Assembly: GCF_003008615.1 (NCBI RefSeq)
Contig: NZ_CP027657.1
Location: 496,001 to 560,000 of the forward strand
Origin: Pseudomonas mendocina
GTDB taxonomy: Bacteria > Pseudomonadota > Gammaproteobacteria > Pseudomonadales > Pseudomonadaceae
Direction: 5' to 3'
DNA: 64,000 nucleotides
How positions within the stretch are numbered: position 1 is the first letter of the stretch; the number at the start of each line of letters is the position of its first letter. Position numbers and translations under genes: made by a program. This document shows, in pieces, positions 52,600-61,335 of the stretch. The notes beneath the pieces are model-generated. The model was given only the letters and a program-made list of their open reading frames with translations, was not told the origin of the DNA and did not search any database.

Positions 52600-53381
52600 G
52601 TACGCTGCTGCCACTGCGCCAGCCAGCCGAGGCTCGCCTGCGTGCCCGCATCACCTGGTTTGTACTCGGCGCCCAGCCAACCGGCGTAACCGCTGTCACG
52701 CAGCGCACTGAGCAGGGCCGGGAACGCCAGCTCCCCCGTACCTGGCGCACCGCGCCCCGGCACATCGGCGAACTGCACATGACCGATGCGCCCGGCCAGC
52801 AAGCGCATACCCGCCGCCACATCCAGCCCCTGACGTGCCATGTGGTAGAGGTCGTACTGCGCGGCCAGGTTGGGATGATCGACAGCATGCAACAGCTCGT
52901 CCAACTGCTCAGGCGTATTGATCAGGAAACCCGGCATGTCGATAGGGTTGATCGCCTCCACCAGCACCTGAATGCCCAACAAGGCAAAGGCCTCGGCACT
53001 CTTGCGCAGGTTGGCGGTAAGGCAATCCAGTGCCTGCTCACGATTCACACCCTCAGCCAAGCGCCCCGGTAGCACATTGATGCAGGCCGGGCGCACCATG
53101 GTGGCGTAGGTCAGAGCCTCCTGCAGCGCGGCATCGAAATCCGCCTGACGTGCCGGCACGCCAGCCAGGCCAGGGCCACCGGTCATCAAGTCACCGGCAG
53201 GTACATTGATCAGCACCAGCGGCAGGCCCGTGCGTTCCAAGGTTTCTTTCAGGCTGATGGCCGGCAGCTCGTAGGGGAACTGAATCTCCACACCGTCGAA
53301 GCCGGCAATCGCAGCGGCCTGCACACGCTCGCGCAGCGGCAACTCGGTGAACAGCATGGACAGATTGGCGGCAATTCTCAT
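52596..53381 (-). CDS. hyi: Hydroxypyruvate isomerase
   Basis: A 261-residue TIM-barrel enzyme of the AP-endonuclease-2-like/Hyi family, interconverting hydroxypyruvate and tartronate semialdehyde. Metal-ligand regions are LVEAINPIDMPGF, LAAQYDLYHMARQG and HVQFADVPGRGAPGTGE. I chose the ATG at 53381, which overlaps the upstream stop as ATGA and has GGGAG eight bases before it. It forms an operon with the reductase gene, but the usual gcl (glyoxylate carboligase) gene is absent. Its stop codon is inside an intergenic repeat. Confidence 0.9.
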   Translation of the reverse strand: MRIAANLSMLFTELPLRERVQAAAIAGFDGVEIQFPYELPAISLKETLERTGLPLVLINVPAGDLMTGGPGLAGVPARQADFDAALQEALTYATMVRPACINVLPGRLAEGVNREQALDCLTANLRKSAEAFALLGIQVLVEAINPIDMPGFLINTPEQLDELLHAVDHPNLAAQYDLYHMARQGLDVAAGMRLLAGRIGHVQFADVPGRGAPGTGELAFPALLSALRDSGYAGWLGAEYKPGDAGTQASLGWLAQWQQRT

Positions 53382-54268
53382 GGGCATTGCTCCCGCAGCA
53401 GTTGCACCAGCGTGGCCGGATCACGCTCCAGATTGCCCTGGCTGCCGTGCAATCGCATCAGTTGCGCAGCCAAACCGCTCATCGGCGTAGCGCTGCCCTG
53501 CTCGCGCGCAAGCTTCACCGCTGTATCGAGATCCTTGAGTAGCGTGCGCACGTGCCACTTGATCGGCTCGAACTGGCTGGCGGCCATTTGCGGCGCGAGA
53601 ATCTGCAACGGCTTGGAATCGGCGAAACCACCGGCCAGCGCCGGAGCGATCAAGCTCGCGTCGACATCGGCGCGCTCGGCCAGCGCCACCACCTCGGCGA
53701 TCACCAACGCATTGCAGGCGACGATCATCTGGTTGCACACCTTGGTCACCTGCCCGGCGCCCACCTCGCCCATGCGCGTCAGGCGCTGCCCCAGGTGCGC
53801 GAGCACCGGACGGATACGCTCCACGTCGTCCTCACGCCCGCCGGCCATGATCGCCAGAGTGCCCGCTTCGGCCCCGGGCGTACCGCCGGAAACCGGTGCG
53901 TCCACCCAGCGCATGCCAGTGCGCGCTTCCAGCTCGGCGGCCATCTCACGCGTTGCAGCCGGCTCCAGGCTGGAGAAATCCACCAGCAGTTGTCCCGGCC
54001 GAGCCCCCTCGACGATACCGCCCACGCCAAATACCACCTCACGCACCACGTCGGTATTGGCCAGACACAACATCACCACATTGGCATCGCGGCACAGCTC
54101 GGCCGGTGTTTCCACGCGGTGCGCACCGTGTTCCAGCAGAGGCGCACATTTATCCGGGGTACGGTTCCAGATGGTCAGCGGGTAGCCGGCAGCGAGCAGG
54201 CGACAGGTCATGGGCAGGCCCATCAGGCCAATACCAGCGAAGGCGACGGCGGGCAGCGAAGCGGTCAT
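53378..54268 (-). CDS. glxR: 2-hydroxy-3-oxopropionate (tartronate semialdehyde) reductase
   Basis: A 296-residue beta-hydroxyacid dehydrogenase. The NAD-binding motif is FAGIGLMGLPM, the substrate motif DAPVSGGTPGAEAGTLAIMAGG, and the catalytic lysine is in GAGQVTKVCNQM. With Hyi it would reduce tartronate semialdehyde to glycerate. 3-Hydroxyisobutyrate dehydrogenase is the close alternative, and the P. aeruginosa gene in this neighbourhood is annotated so. The ATG at 54268 has GGAG upstream. Coupled to hyi by ATGA. Confidence 0.85.
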   Translation of the reverse strand: MTASLPAVAFAGIGLMGLPMTCRLLAAGYPLTIWNRTPDKCAPLLEHGAHRVETPAELCRDANVVMLCLANTDVVREVVFGVGGIVEGARPGQLLVDFSSLEPAATREMAAELEARTGMRWVDAPVSGGTPGAEAGTLAIMAGGREDDVERIRPVLAHLGQRLTRMGEVGAGQVTKVCNQMIVACNALVIAEVVALAERADVDASLIAPALAGGFADSKPLQILAPQMAASQFEPIKWHVRTLLKDLDTAVKLAREQGSATPMSGLAAQLMRLHGSQGNLERDPATLVQLLREQCP

Positions 54269-54475
54269 ACGAGGCTCCAGATGGCAGTGAATAAATCGAT
54301 CGGCCAATACTAACCGCGCACGGCGCTTTGCCTGGAGGTTTCATCCACCAATACCACGCTCATTGAAAACACACAGGGCTTGAGCGAGCATCAATAGCTC
54401 ATGGCCATCATGCGCTTAGCACTTGCGCAGTGCCTGGTCATGAATCAACAACCCTTCCCGACAACAGGATGTCGT

Positions 54476-55177
54476 ATGCACGCCCTTAAATGCCTTCTCG
54501 TCGCCAGCCCACTGATCATTGCCGGCTGCGCCAGCCAACCTTCGCTACCGCCACCGGAATATCCAGGCATCGAGCAATCCGACAAGATCGTCATCCACGA
54601 TCGACGCCCAAGCAGCGAGAGAGAGAAGGAAATTTTCAGTCTGCTGGTCACCAGCAGCGCCTACGCGATCTATCGCATGCCGGACACCGCGACCAAGCCC
54701 ACAGGCTCACGGCTGCTCGCCCACCGCGCCTACGAGAAGTTTCCAGAACTGGGCACGCAGCCATCCATCAACGTCCATCACTTCGTGACCTACGCCAACC
54801 TGCAGTCACAGCTGCGCAAGAGTTCGCTGCTCGCCGGGCTGACCGGCCCGATTGGCGTGGCCATTCTGAGCCGCCAGGAACTACCTGTCGGCGAAGTCCT
54901 GACCACTCGGATCGACAGCAGCATCTTCGACAAAACCGCCGGGGACGAGGAATACACCCGCGCCTTCTTCAGCGCCGAAGAAAACCCGGAGAAATCGCCG
55001 GTGAACCTCATCTACATCGACGCGGAAATACTCGGCCAACGCGTTGCCAGCCGCTGCCTGGTGCCGCCGATCAAGGACAAGCCCCACTTGTTCCTGATCG
55101 AGGCGATGGACATGTGCATCACCAACCACCTGGCGCTGTATCGTACCGACTCCGTGAAGGGAACGGCGGCCAAGTGA
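54476..55177 (+). CDS. Putative lipoprotein
   Basis: A 233-residue protein with a lipoprotein signal: MHALKCLLVASPLIIAGC, lipid cysteine at residue 18. Serine at +3 and alanine at +2 favour the outer membrane. The mature part has no family I recognise. AGGA is eight bases before the ATG at 54476. A stem-loop follows the stop. Confidence 0.75.
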   Translation: MHALKCLLVASPLIIAGCASQPSLPPPEYPGIEQSDKIVIHDRRPSSEREKEIFSLLVTSSAYAIYRMPDTATKPTGSRLLAHRAYEKFPELGTQPSINVHHFVTYANLQSQLRKSSLLAGLTGPIGVAILSRQELPVGEVLTTRIDSSIFDKTAGDEEYTRAFFSAEENPEKSPVNLIYIDAEILGQRVASRCLVPPIKDKPHLFLIEAMDMCITNHLALYRTDSVKGTAAK

Positions 55178-55192
55178 ACAGGCCTTGAGCCA

Positions 55193-55224
55193 AGCAGAAA
55201 CCTGTCGCGAGGTGGGTTTCTGCT
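55193..55224 (+). terminator. Stem-loop after lipoprotein gene
   Basis: AGCAGAAACC (55193-55202) pairs with GGTTTCTGCT (55215-55224). Probable terminator although the T-run is weak. Confidence 0.55.
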
Positions 55225-55368
55225 CAAAACCTCAGCGCCTCCACGGCTCGCTCCCGATGCTAGTAAATGGGCGATGACCAGCCCTCCGATGCTTGCTTGA
55301 TAAGGCGCCCGCCAGAGGGCCTGCATCGATGGATGCGGGCGTATCGTTGAGCATGAATGAACCACGCA

Positions 55369-55396
55369 TTGACATATCGGTAAATATCGATATTAT
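55369..55396 (+). promoter_or_regulatory. arsR-type promoter with embedded operator
   Basis: TTGACA (55369) and TATTAT (55391) are spaced by 16 bp. The spacer holds ATATCG and the perfect palindrome ATATCGATAT (55384-55393). This is a strong sigma-70 promoter with an operator in the repression position, 9 bp before the ArsR start, so the message has a very short leader. Confidence 0.75.
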
Positions 55397-55404
55397 CGCT
55401 CCCC

Positions 55405-55707
55405 ATGGAACTGATCGACGTATTCAAAGCCCTCTCGAACCCTACACGCCTCAAGATCTTGAAAGGCCTGAAGGATCCCGTGAAGAACTTCCCCCCACAA
55501 GATGAAGGGGACGTTCATACGGTGGGCGTCTGCGTCAGCAGCATTCAAGAAGGTGTCGGTCTGTCGCAGTCGACGGTGTCCGATTACCTTGCGACGCTGC
55601 AACGAGTGGGCCTGGTCGAAGTCCGTCGCATCGGGCAATGGACTTACTACAAGCGCAATGAAGCAAACATCCGTGCCCTTGCCGAGCTTCTGGACAAGGA
55701 GCTGTAA
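55405..55707 (+). CDS. ArsR family transcriptional regulator
   Basis: A 100-residue winged helix-turn-helix protein of the ArsR/SmtB type: LFKALSNPTRLKILKGL-like first helix, recognition helix in LSQSTVSDYLATLQRVGLVEVRR, and a C-terminal helix RALAELLDKEL. The ELCVCDL metal site is absent, but one cysteine is in TVGVCVSSIQ, so a thiol or electrophile sensor role is possible. Operators like the one in its own promoter recur before the downstream oxidoreductase gene. Confidence 0.87.
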   Translation: MELIDVFKALSNPTRLKILKGLKDPVKNFPPQDEGDVHTVGVCVSSIQEGVGLSQSTVSDYLATLQRVGLVEVRRIGQWTYYKRNEANIRALAELLDKEL

Positions 55708-55721
55708 TTTTTTCACCCATA

Positions 55722-55778
55722 CATATCGAAAAATCTCGATATTCCTTTTTACCGAAACGAGGGCTCACAATGAACTGA
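55722..55778 (+). promoter_or_regulatory. Duplicated leader with operator and two-codon frame
   Basis: CATATCGAAAAATCTCGATAT carries the inverted ATATCGA/TCGATAT pattern of the arsR operator. It is followed by CTTTTTACCGAAACGAGG and a start-stop frame ATG-AAC-TGA (55770-55778). The same order of elements recurs at 55808-55861 before the real oxidoreductase gene. It looks like a relic leader of a lost gene or a minimal leader frame. Confidence 0.5.
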
Positions 55779-55807
55779 GGCCATAGAAGCTCCCTTAAAT
55801 CTTCGCA

Positions 55808-55853
55808 TCAGCATATCGGAAATTCCCTATATCCCTTTTTCCAGAAACGAGGT
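55808..55853 (+). promoter_or_regulatory. Second leader copy before oxidoreductase gene
   Basis: CATATCGGAAATTCCCTATAT followed by CTTTTTCCAGAAACGAGG repeats the design of 55722-55765 with several changes. The half-site pattern is weaker than in the first copy. It runs directly into the oxidoreductase ATG at 55859. Confidence 0.5.
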
Positions 55854-55858
55854 TTACC

Positions 55859-56833
55859 ATGAAAGCACAGATACTGAAGTCATTTGGCGGCCCGGAATCG
55901 TTCGAACTGCGTGACGTGCCCAAGCCCGTACCGCAGGCAGGACAAGTCCTGGTTCGTGTCCACGCCACCTCCATCAACCCGCTGGATTTCCAGGTTCGCC
56001 GCGGCGATTACGCCGACTACGTGCCGCTACCAAGCATTACCGGGCATGACGTCTCCGGCGTCGTCGAAGCGGTCGGCCCCGGTGTGACGAGCTTCGTGCC
56101 AGGCGACGAGGTCTGGTACACCCCGCAAATTTTTGATGGCCCCGGTAGCTACGCCGAGTACCACGTTGCGGCCGAAAACATTGTCGGGAAGAAACCTGCC
56201 TCGCTGAGCCATCTCGAGGCTGCCACCCTGACCCTGGTTGGCGGCACGGCATGGGAAGCACTGGTGGTGCGTGCATCGCTCAGGGTGGGTGAAAGCATTC
56301 TGGTGCACGGCGGCGCGGGAGGCGTCGGTCATGTGGCGATCCAGCTGGCAAAAGCCATAGGCGCCAAGGTGTTCACCACAGTGCGCGAGGCAAACTTCGA
56401 ATTCGCACGAAGCCTGGGTGCCGACGTCGTCATCGACTACGAACAAGAGGATTACGTCGACGCCATCCTGCGAGAAACCGGTGGCCAGGGCGTCGACGTG
56501 ATATTCGACACGATCGGCGGCAACACCCTCTCGCGCAGCCCCGACGCCCTCGCACAACTGGGCCGCGTGGTCTCGATCGTGGATATCGCCCAGCCGCAGA
56601 ACGTCATCCTGGCCTGGGGCAAGAACGCAAGTTACCACTTCGTTTTCACCCGCCAGAACCGCGGCAAGCTCGATGAGCTGAGCGCATTGATCGAGCGCGG
56701 CCAACTGCGGCCACACGTGGGCGCGGTCTTTTCGCTTGCCGACATCCCTCGCGCCCACGCGCTACTGGAAAGCCCCAACAACGGCCTGCGCGGAAAGATT
56801 GCGATTGCCGTCGATCCCTCGCTCGCCCGGTAA
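55859..56833 (+). CDS. Zinc-free quinone oxidoreductase (MDR family)
   Basis: A 324-residue medium-chain reductase of the NADPH:quinone oxidoreductase group. The catalytic-fold start is [32 protein letters not shown] and the nucleotide-binding loop is [27 protein letters not shown]. No structural zinc cysteines. It would reduce quinones or enals with NADPH. It follows the ArsR gene on the same strand behind two operator-like leaders, and the ABM-domain gene follows 41 bp later. Confidence 0.87.
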   Translation: MKAQILKSFGGPESFELRDVPKPVPQAGQVLVRVHATSINPLDFQVRRGDYADYVPLPSITGHDVSGVVEAVGPGVTSFVPGDEVWYTPQIFDGPGSYAEYHVAAENIVGKKPASLSHLEAATLTLVGGTAWEALVVRASLRVGESILVHGGAGGVGHVAIQLAKAIGAKVFTTVREANFEFARSLGADVVIDYEQEDYVDAILRETGGQGVDVIFDTIGGNTLSRSPDALAQLGRVVSIVDIAQPQNVILAWGKNASYHFVFTRQNRGKLDELSALIERGQLRPHVGAVFSLADIPRAHALLESPNNGLRGKIAIAVDPSLAR

Positions 56834-56874
56834 ACGGCAACGTTCAAATACGCAAACCACTTTGGAGAAATCCC

Positions 56875-57216
56875 ATGATTTACGAGATCGCTCTACTCCC
56901 CGTTCACCCGGAACATATCGAGAATTTCAGACCTGCATTTGCCAATGTCGAACCGTTGCTGAAACGCGCCACGGGTTACGGCGGCCACATGCTCACGCAA
57001 GGCATCGAAACGCCTCAGGTATTCAACCTCATCGTGCGCTGGCGCTCACTTACAGACCACAAGGTCTTCGAAGCGAGTGATGACCATCAGGTATTCATGG
57101 ATGGGCTAGAGGAATACTTCTCGGCAGAACCGACGGTCTACCACATTGAAGATGCACCTTTCGTTTCTGCAGGACAGAACGAACAGAGCAGCATCTTCGA
57201 TCAGGCAGCGCCTTAG
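56875..57216 (+). CDS. Antibiotic biosynthesis monooxygenase (ABM) domain protein
   Basis: A 113-residue dimeric alpha-beta barrel protein of the ABM/YgiN type (IYEIALLPVHPEHIENFRPAFANV, GGHMLTQGIETPQVFNLIVRW). Such proteins oxidise quinols or bind haem-like ligands and often pair with quinone reductases, as YgiN does with MdaB. GGAGA precedes the ATG. Its TAG stop (57214-57216) is at the very edge of a MITE-like element, so the original C-terminus may have been altered. Confidence 0.82.
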   Translation: MIYEIALLPVHPEHIENFRPAFANVEPLLKRATGYGGHMLTQGIETPQVFNLIVRWRSLTDHKVFEASDDHQVFMDGLEEYFSAEPTVYHIEDAPFVSAGQNEQSSIFDQAAP

Positions 57217-57372
57217 AGCCTGTTCAAAGTCTCGCGAGCTAGAGCCAGGCAAGGCGAAATCGAGCGAAGAACGCTCGGAGTCGCGTTCGACTTTACGAGC
57301 TGTAAATGAGCATTCTGAGCTTGATTTCAACGCTGCATGGCCGACGCGCAGCAGACTTTGAACACGCTCTTA
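57213..57372. mobile_element. MITE-like element with terminal inverted repeats
   Basis: Ends are AGAGCCTGTTCAAAGTCT (57215-57232) and AGACTTTGAACACGCTCT (57353-57370), an 18-bp inverted repeat with one mismatch. The interior of about 120 bp has no gene and several GAGCGAAG/CGCTC-type repeats. Flanking CTTAG-like bases could be part of the target. It looks like a non-autonomous transposable element. Confidence 0.6.
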
Positions 57373-57786
57373 GAGGCCTATTGGTCTTAAGCAACGGTTC
57401 GTTTCGAGAAATCCTCAGACTTGATTCCGCCAATTTTCAGCAACAGTGATTTGACCTGACAGTTATTGCTCTGAGCGCATGGCTGCCAGGTCAATTCCGT
57501 GCTTCATGGCAACGCCCGCTCGACTGACCTCCCCCTCCAACGCCGAACCAAGGCGTTTTCAAGGCCGCTCGCGCCTGCGCGAGATCCGGCTCAGCGCTGA
57601 GCGCATCGTCCACCGCGTCGCTCGTTCTCCCACCTCGTCAACATGGCGCGCCCCCACCTCAGGTGAGTGCCCTCCCGGCGATTGCCACCGGGCAAGCGGC
57701 TTCTGCCAATGATTTTCATGCGCATGATTGATTTATACATTTGGAAATAATTATCATTAAATGAATCTAAAACAATGTGAGCCATC
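57371..57786. other. Region upstream of TonB receptor gene
   Basis: I see no gene in this stretch. It ends in an AT-rich promoter region (57720-57780) with a Fur-box-like site. Short frames here lack ribosome binding sites. Confidence 0.55.
57743..57761 (+). promoter_or_regulatory. Fur box
   Basis: GGAAATAATTATCATTAAA matches the 19-bp Fur consensus at about 14 positions when read on the minus strand. It lies 26 bp before the TonB receptor gene, so iron repression is likely. Confidence 0.6.
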
Positions 57787-59958
57787 ATGCACAACAGGAA
57801 TAAGAGAGCTCTGCTGGGTCTTCTGCTGGCCAGCTGCAGCGCCCCGCTTGCCGCCCAGGTCGTCAGCCTGGACGCGGTAGAAATCTCCAGCGCCCCCATC
57901 GAGAACGCCGTGCAACGCGCTCACGCCGAACGACGTGAGGCCAGCAGTTCGAAGGCTGTTATCGAAGCCGAGCAGCTCAACCAGTTTGGCGACCAGCCGC
58001 TGGGCGATGCTCTTCGTCGCCTGGTCGGGGTCTCCTTTGCCGGCGCCAACCGCGCGCGTGAGGTGCAGTTGCGCGGCATCGGCCCCGAGTACGCGCAGGT
58101 GCTGGTCAACGGTCGACGTATCCTCGATGCCAACTCCAAGCGCAGCGTGCAGCTGGATCGCATCCCAAGCTCACTGGTCGAGCGAGTCGAGATTATCCGC
58201 TCGCCCCTGGCCAGCCAGGAGGGCCAGGGCGCTGCGGGCACCGTCAATATCATTCTCAAGCAGCGCGCCAAGGGCGGTAACGGCGAGATCGGCATCGGTG
58301 CCGGGCATATGGAAAGCAACGGTGGCCTGGGAGATGCCACCGCCTTCTACAGCCTGGGTAACGACAACGTCACGCTGAACCTGGCGGGTGGCGTGCAGTT
58401 GCAGCGCCGTAACGAGAGCAAGGACTCGCTGGTGTTCAACAACAGTGGCGCCAATGGCGGTGAGCTGGGCACCAATGAACGCCGCTTCGAGCAAGGCAAC
58501 TTCCTGCCCTCGCTGGAGCTGCGCCTGGACGAGGCCAACCGCCTGAACTTCCAGCTCGATTACCTGAAGACCACCGAATACCGCGATGACATCGCTGCCG
58601 AGCTGGAAACCGCGCAGAACGCGGTTCGTCGCACCGAGTTCGAGGATCGCGAGCGCAAGCGCACCAACCTGGGCCTGCTCAGCGACTGGACGCACCAGTG
58701 GAGCGATGACACTGAGCTGCTGCTGAGCCTAGACCTGCAGAAGGCCGACGAGGACACCACCCGCGACGCCAAACGCTACCGGGCCAACGGCACCCTGGAT
58801 CGCACGCGCCTACGCGACGAGAACATCCACATGACCTCCGTCTCTCCCAACCTCAAGGTCAAGACGCTGCTCGACGCGCACAGCCTCGAATGGGGCGTCG
58901 GGGCACGCCGCGAAACCCGCGAAGAGGACAACAGCAATATCGAGAACGGTACGCTCAGGCCAATCAATGCCGCGCGCACCTATCAAATTCGTGAAGACAT
59001 CACCCATCTGTTCGCTCAGGACACCTGGCTCCTGCCCTGGGGCGACAGCCTGACCTACGGCCTGCGCCTGGAAGATGCCCACACCCGCACCCGCGATTTC
59101 AGCGGCGCCAAGCAGCAGACCAGCAAGCTGAGCCCGCTGCCTTCGATCAGCTACCTGGGCCATCTCAGCGCCAACACCGACTGGCGCCTGGGTATCGCGC
59201 GCACGCTGCGCCGGCCGGATCTGCGCGAACTGAGCCCGACCGTCACCACCGACTCCGGCACGTTGGCCAGACCCGACACCGGCGGCAACCCGGCAATGAC
59301 GCCAGAATCCATCTGGGGTGTCGACCTGGGGCTGGATCACTTCTTCAATGATCAACGCGGCCTGCTCTCGGCCAACCTGTTCCATCGCCAGTTCAGCGAC
59401 AAGATCGAAAGCGTCCTCAGCCAGCAGGACAACGGTCGTTGGCTGAGCCACACGGAGAACGCCGGCGACGGCCAGGCCAGCGGTCTGGAGCTGGAAGCAC
59501 GCGCGCCGCTGGATGCCCTTGGTATGCCGCAGCTAACGCTATGGTCCAACGCCACTGCCGTGCACACCCGTCTGAAGAGCGAAGCCACCGGTGAAACCCG
59601 GCGCTTCCTCGATCAACCGGACTACCTGTTCAACGCTGGCGCCGACTACTACCTGGCCAGCCTGCGCACTACCTTCGGCGTCAACTACAACTGGAACAGC
59701 GGCTACAACCAGAAATATCGACTGACCTCGGGCAAGACGGCAGAGGGCGATCAGGATGCCGTCGGCCGTGTCGATGTCTCGGCGCGTACCCAACTCAGCG
59801 AGAACACCAGCCTGAACCTGTCGGTGCTCAACCTGTTCGCCCAGAACGAGGACAGCCGCGCCACCACCTATGGCGCCAATGGCCTGCTGGAAAGCAACAG
59901 CCTGACCGAGGAAGGCACCTACCGCACCTTCTACGTACGCGTACAAACCGCCTTCTGA
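57787..59958 (+). CDS. TonB-dependent outer-membrane receptor
   Basis: A 723-residue outer-membrane receptor with a signal peptide (about 1-23, ending PLAAQ), a plug domain (about 45-155, with LGDALRRLVGVSFAGANRAREVQLRGIG and GAAGTVNIILK), and a 22-strand barrel that ends with a C-terminal phenylalanine. There is no N-terminal signalling domain. Ferric siderophore uptake is likely given the Fur box. The exact ligand is unknown. A terminator follows at 59976. Confidence 0.9.
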   Translation: MHNRNKRALLGLLLASCSAPLAAQVVSLDAVEISSAPIENAVQRAHAERREASSSKAVIEAEQLNQFGDQPLGDALRRLVGVSFAGANRAREVQLRGIGPEYAQVLVNGRRILDANSKRSVQLDRIPSSLVERVEIIRSPLASQEGQGAAGTVNIILKQRAKGGNGEIGIGAGHMESNGGLGDATAFYSLGNDNVTLNLAGGVQLQRRNESKDSLVFNNSGANGGELGTNERRFEQGNFLPSLELRLDEANRLNFQLDYLKTTEYRDDIAAELETAQNAVRRTEFEDRERKRTNLGLLSDWTHQWSDDTELLLSLDLQKADEDTTRDAKRYRANGTLDRTRLRDENIHMTSVSPNLKVKTLLDAHSLEWGVGARRETREEDNSNIENGTLRPINAARTYQIREDITHLFAQDTWLLPWGDSLTYGLRLEDAHTRTRDFSGAKQQTSKLSPLPSISYLGHLSANTDWRLGIARTLRRPDLRELSPTVTTDSGTLARPDTGGNPAMTPESIWGVDLGLDHFFNDQRGLLSANLFHRQFSDKIESVLSQQDNGRWLSHTENAGDGQASGLELEARAPLDALGMPQLTLWSNATAVHTRLKSEATGETRRFLDQPDYLFNAGADYYLASLRTTFGVNYNWNSGYNQKYRLTSGKTAEGDQDAVGRVDVSARTQLSENTSLNLSVLNLFAQNEDSRATTYGANGLLESNSLTEEGTYRTFYVRVQTAF

Positions 59959-59975
59959 CCGGTTTCACCCGCGCC

Positions 59976-60013
59976 AAAGGCTCCGGGCACATCAGTGCCT
60001 GGAGCCTTTCTCA
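59976..60013 (+). terminator. Intrinsic terminator after TonB receptor gene
   Basis: AAAGGCTCC-GGGCAC pairs with GTGCCTGGAGCCTTT across an ATCA loop (59976-60009, one internal mismatch), followed by a T-rich tail. Confidence 0.8.
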
Positions 60014-60079
60014 TTCTGGCATCGCCAGCGTTATTGCCGACTAGACTTCTGACTCCATACACCGCTCTGGAGAGTCGGA

Positions 60080-60559
60080 ATGAGCAGCAAGAACACCATC
60101 TGCCTCTGGTACGACCGTGACGCGCTGGAGGCTGCCACCTTCTACGCCGAGACCTTTCCTGACAGCACCGTGTTGGCCGTGCATCACGCGCCCGGCGATT
60201 ACCCCAGCGGCCAACAGGGCGACGTGCTGACGGTTGAGTTCAAGGTGATGGGCATTCCCTGCCTCGGCCTCAACGGTGGCCCGGTGTTCCGACACAACGA
60301 GGCGTTTTCGTTTCAGGTCGCCACCGACGATCAGGCCGAGACGGATCGCTTGTGGAGCGCGATCATCGACAACGGTGGTCAGGCCAGCGAATGCGGCTGG
60401 TGCAAGGACAAATGGGGTATTTCCTGGCAGATCACGCCACGCATTCTTAGCGATGCCATCGCCAACCCTGACCGCGCAGCCGCCAAGCGCGCCTTCGAGG
60501 CGATGATGACCATGAGCAAGATCGATATCGCCCGGATCGAGGCGGCGCTTAGAGGTTGA
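60080..60559 (+). CDS. VOC/PhnB-like (3-dmu-9_3-mt domain) protein
   Basis: A 159-residue glyoxalase-fold protein of the PhnB/3-demethylubiquinone-9 methyltransferase-like group: WYDRDALEAATFYAETFPDS, GLNGGPVFRHNEAFSFQV, CGWCKDKWGISWQITPR. Function of the family is poorly known. GGAGAG precedes the ATG. Monocistronic between the TonB terminator and a convergent gene. Confidence 0.83.
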   Translation: MSSKNTICLWYDRDALEAATFYAETFPDSTVLAVHHAPGDYPSGQQGDVLTVEFKVMGIPCLGLNGGPVFRHNEAFSFQVATDDQAETDRLWSAIIDNGGQASECGWCKDKWGISWQITPRILSDAIANPDRAAAKRAFEAMMTMSKIDIARIEAALRG

Positions 60560-60571
60560 TCAGCCCGTCGG

Positions 60572-61057
60572 TCAGGTGCGGGCGTTCTTCTTCTCCAGGA
60601 TCAGAGACGCTTCGTTATAGGCGCTCTGGAAGGCGTCGCTGCCGATCCAGGCGACCGCCGCATCCTCGTCTTCGCCATGGAATATCGCCCGGTAGACGAT
60701 CAGCAGGCCCATCATGAAATCGGTCGCGGCGTCTTGCGACTCCTCGGCGACTACCAGCTCCAACACCGGGTATTGCAGGAACACCAGGCACAGCGCGAGC
60801 AGGCTGATGCCCTCGCCGGCCTTCATCGCCTGGAGCAGGTCGTCGAAATGCGCCGGGTCGAAGCCGTTCTCTTCGATGTCCTTGAAGTCGAACGTACTGA
60901 GATCGATCTCGACATCGTCGAACGGCTCGTTGATCAGTGGGTTGGCCAGAATCGGGTGGACGAGATTGGCCTGGTGCTTGGGCTTGCCCATGCGGTTCTG
61001 CTTGGCCTTGGTCTTGGCCCGCTGGGCGCGCTTCTTCTGTTTCTCAGGGGAGGCCAT
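60572..61057 (-). CDS. Conserved hypothetical protein
   Basis: A 161-residue protein with a very basic N-terminus (PEKQKKRAQRAKTKAKQNR) and an acidic middle (FDDVEIDLSTFDFKDIEENGFDP), then helices ISLLALCLVFLQYPVLELVV. I recognise no family. The ATG at 61057 has GAGGAA 11 bases upstream; an in-frame start far upstream would include a low-quality extension. Confidence 0.65.
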   Translation of the reverse strand: MASPEKQKKRAQRAKTKAKQNRMGKPKHQANLVHPILANPLINEPFDDVEIDLSTFDFKDIEENGFDPAHFDDLLQAMKAGEGISLLALCLVFLQYPVLELVVAEESQDAATDFMMGLLIVYRAIFHGEDEDAAVAWIGSDAFQSAYNEASLILEKKNART

Positions 61058-61280
61058 GCAGGCGAGTTCCTCGTTGGTGCAGCCATGTTCATGGCCCGGA
61101 ATGGTCAGGCGCCCATTGTATGGGGTATTGCCGAAGACTGTCGGCCCCAGGCACAGGCATTTTCGAGGCGGCCGAACGCTATACGCCGCCGGCGCCAACC
61201 GGCATGGCATCCACCGCAACGCTGCTGCGAGCGCATGCATCAGGTCGGTAGTTGCGATACGAGCCGGCAAACCCATATCA

Positions 61281-61309
61281 TGCGAATAATTCTCAAATGT
61301 AATTTGAGA
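61281..61309 (+). promoter_or_regulatory. Fur box and palindrome before fecI-like gene
   Basis: TGCGAATAATTCTCAAATG (61281-61299) resembles Fur sites of fecI-type genes. It overlaps TCTCAAATGTAATTTGAGA (61291-61309), a perfect dyad with 8-bp arms. The first possible ATG begins at the last base of this dyad. Confidence 0.65.
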
Positions 61310-61335
61310 TGGATTCCCCCATCGCGAGTTTGCGC

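Noticed and set aside
57591..57899. 102-codon minus-strand frame upstream of the TonB receptor
   Set aside because: It runs through the promoter and signal-peptide region of the receptor gene and has no coding support.
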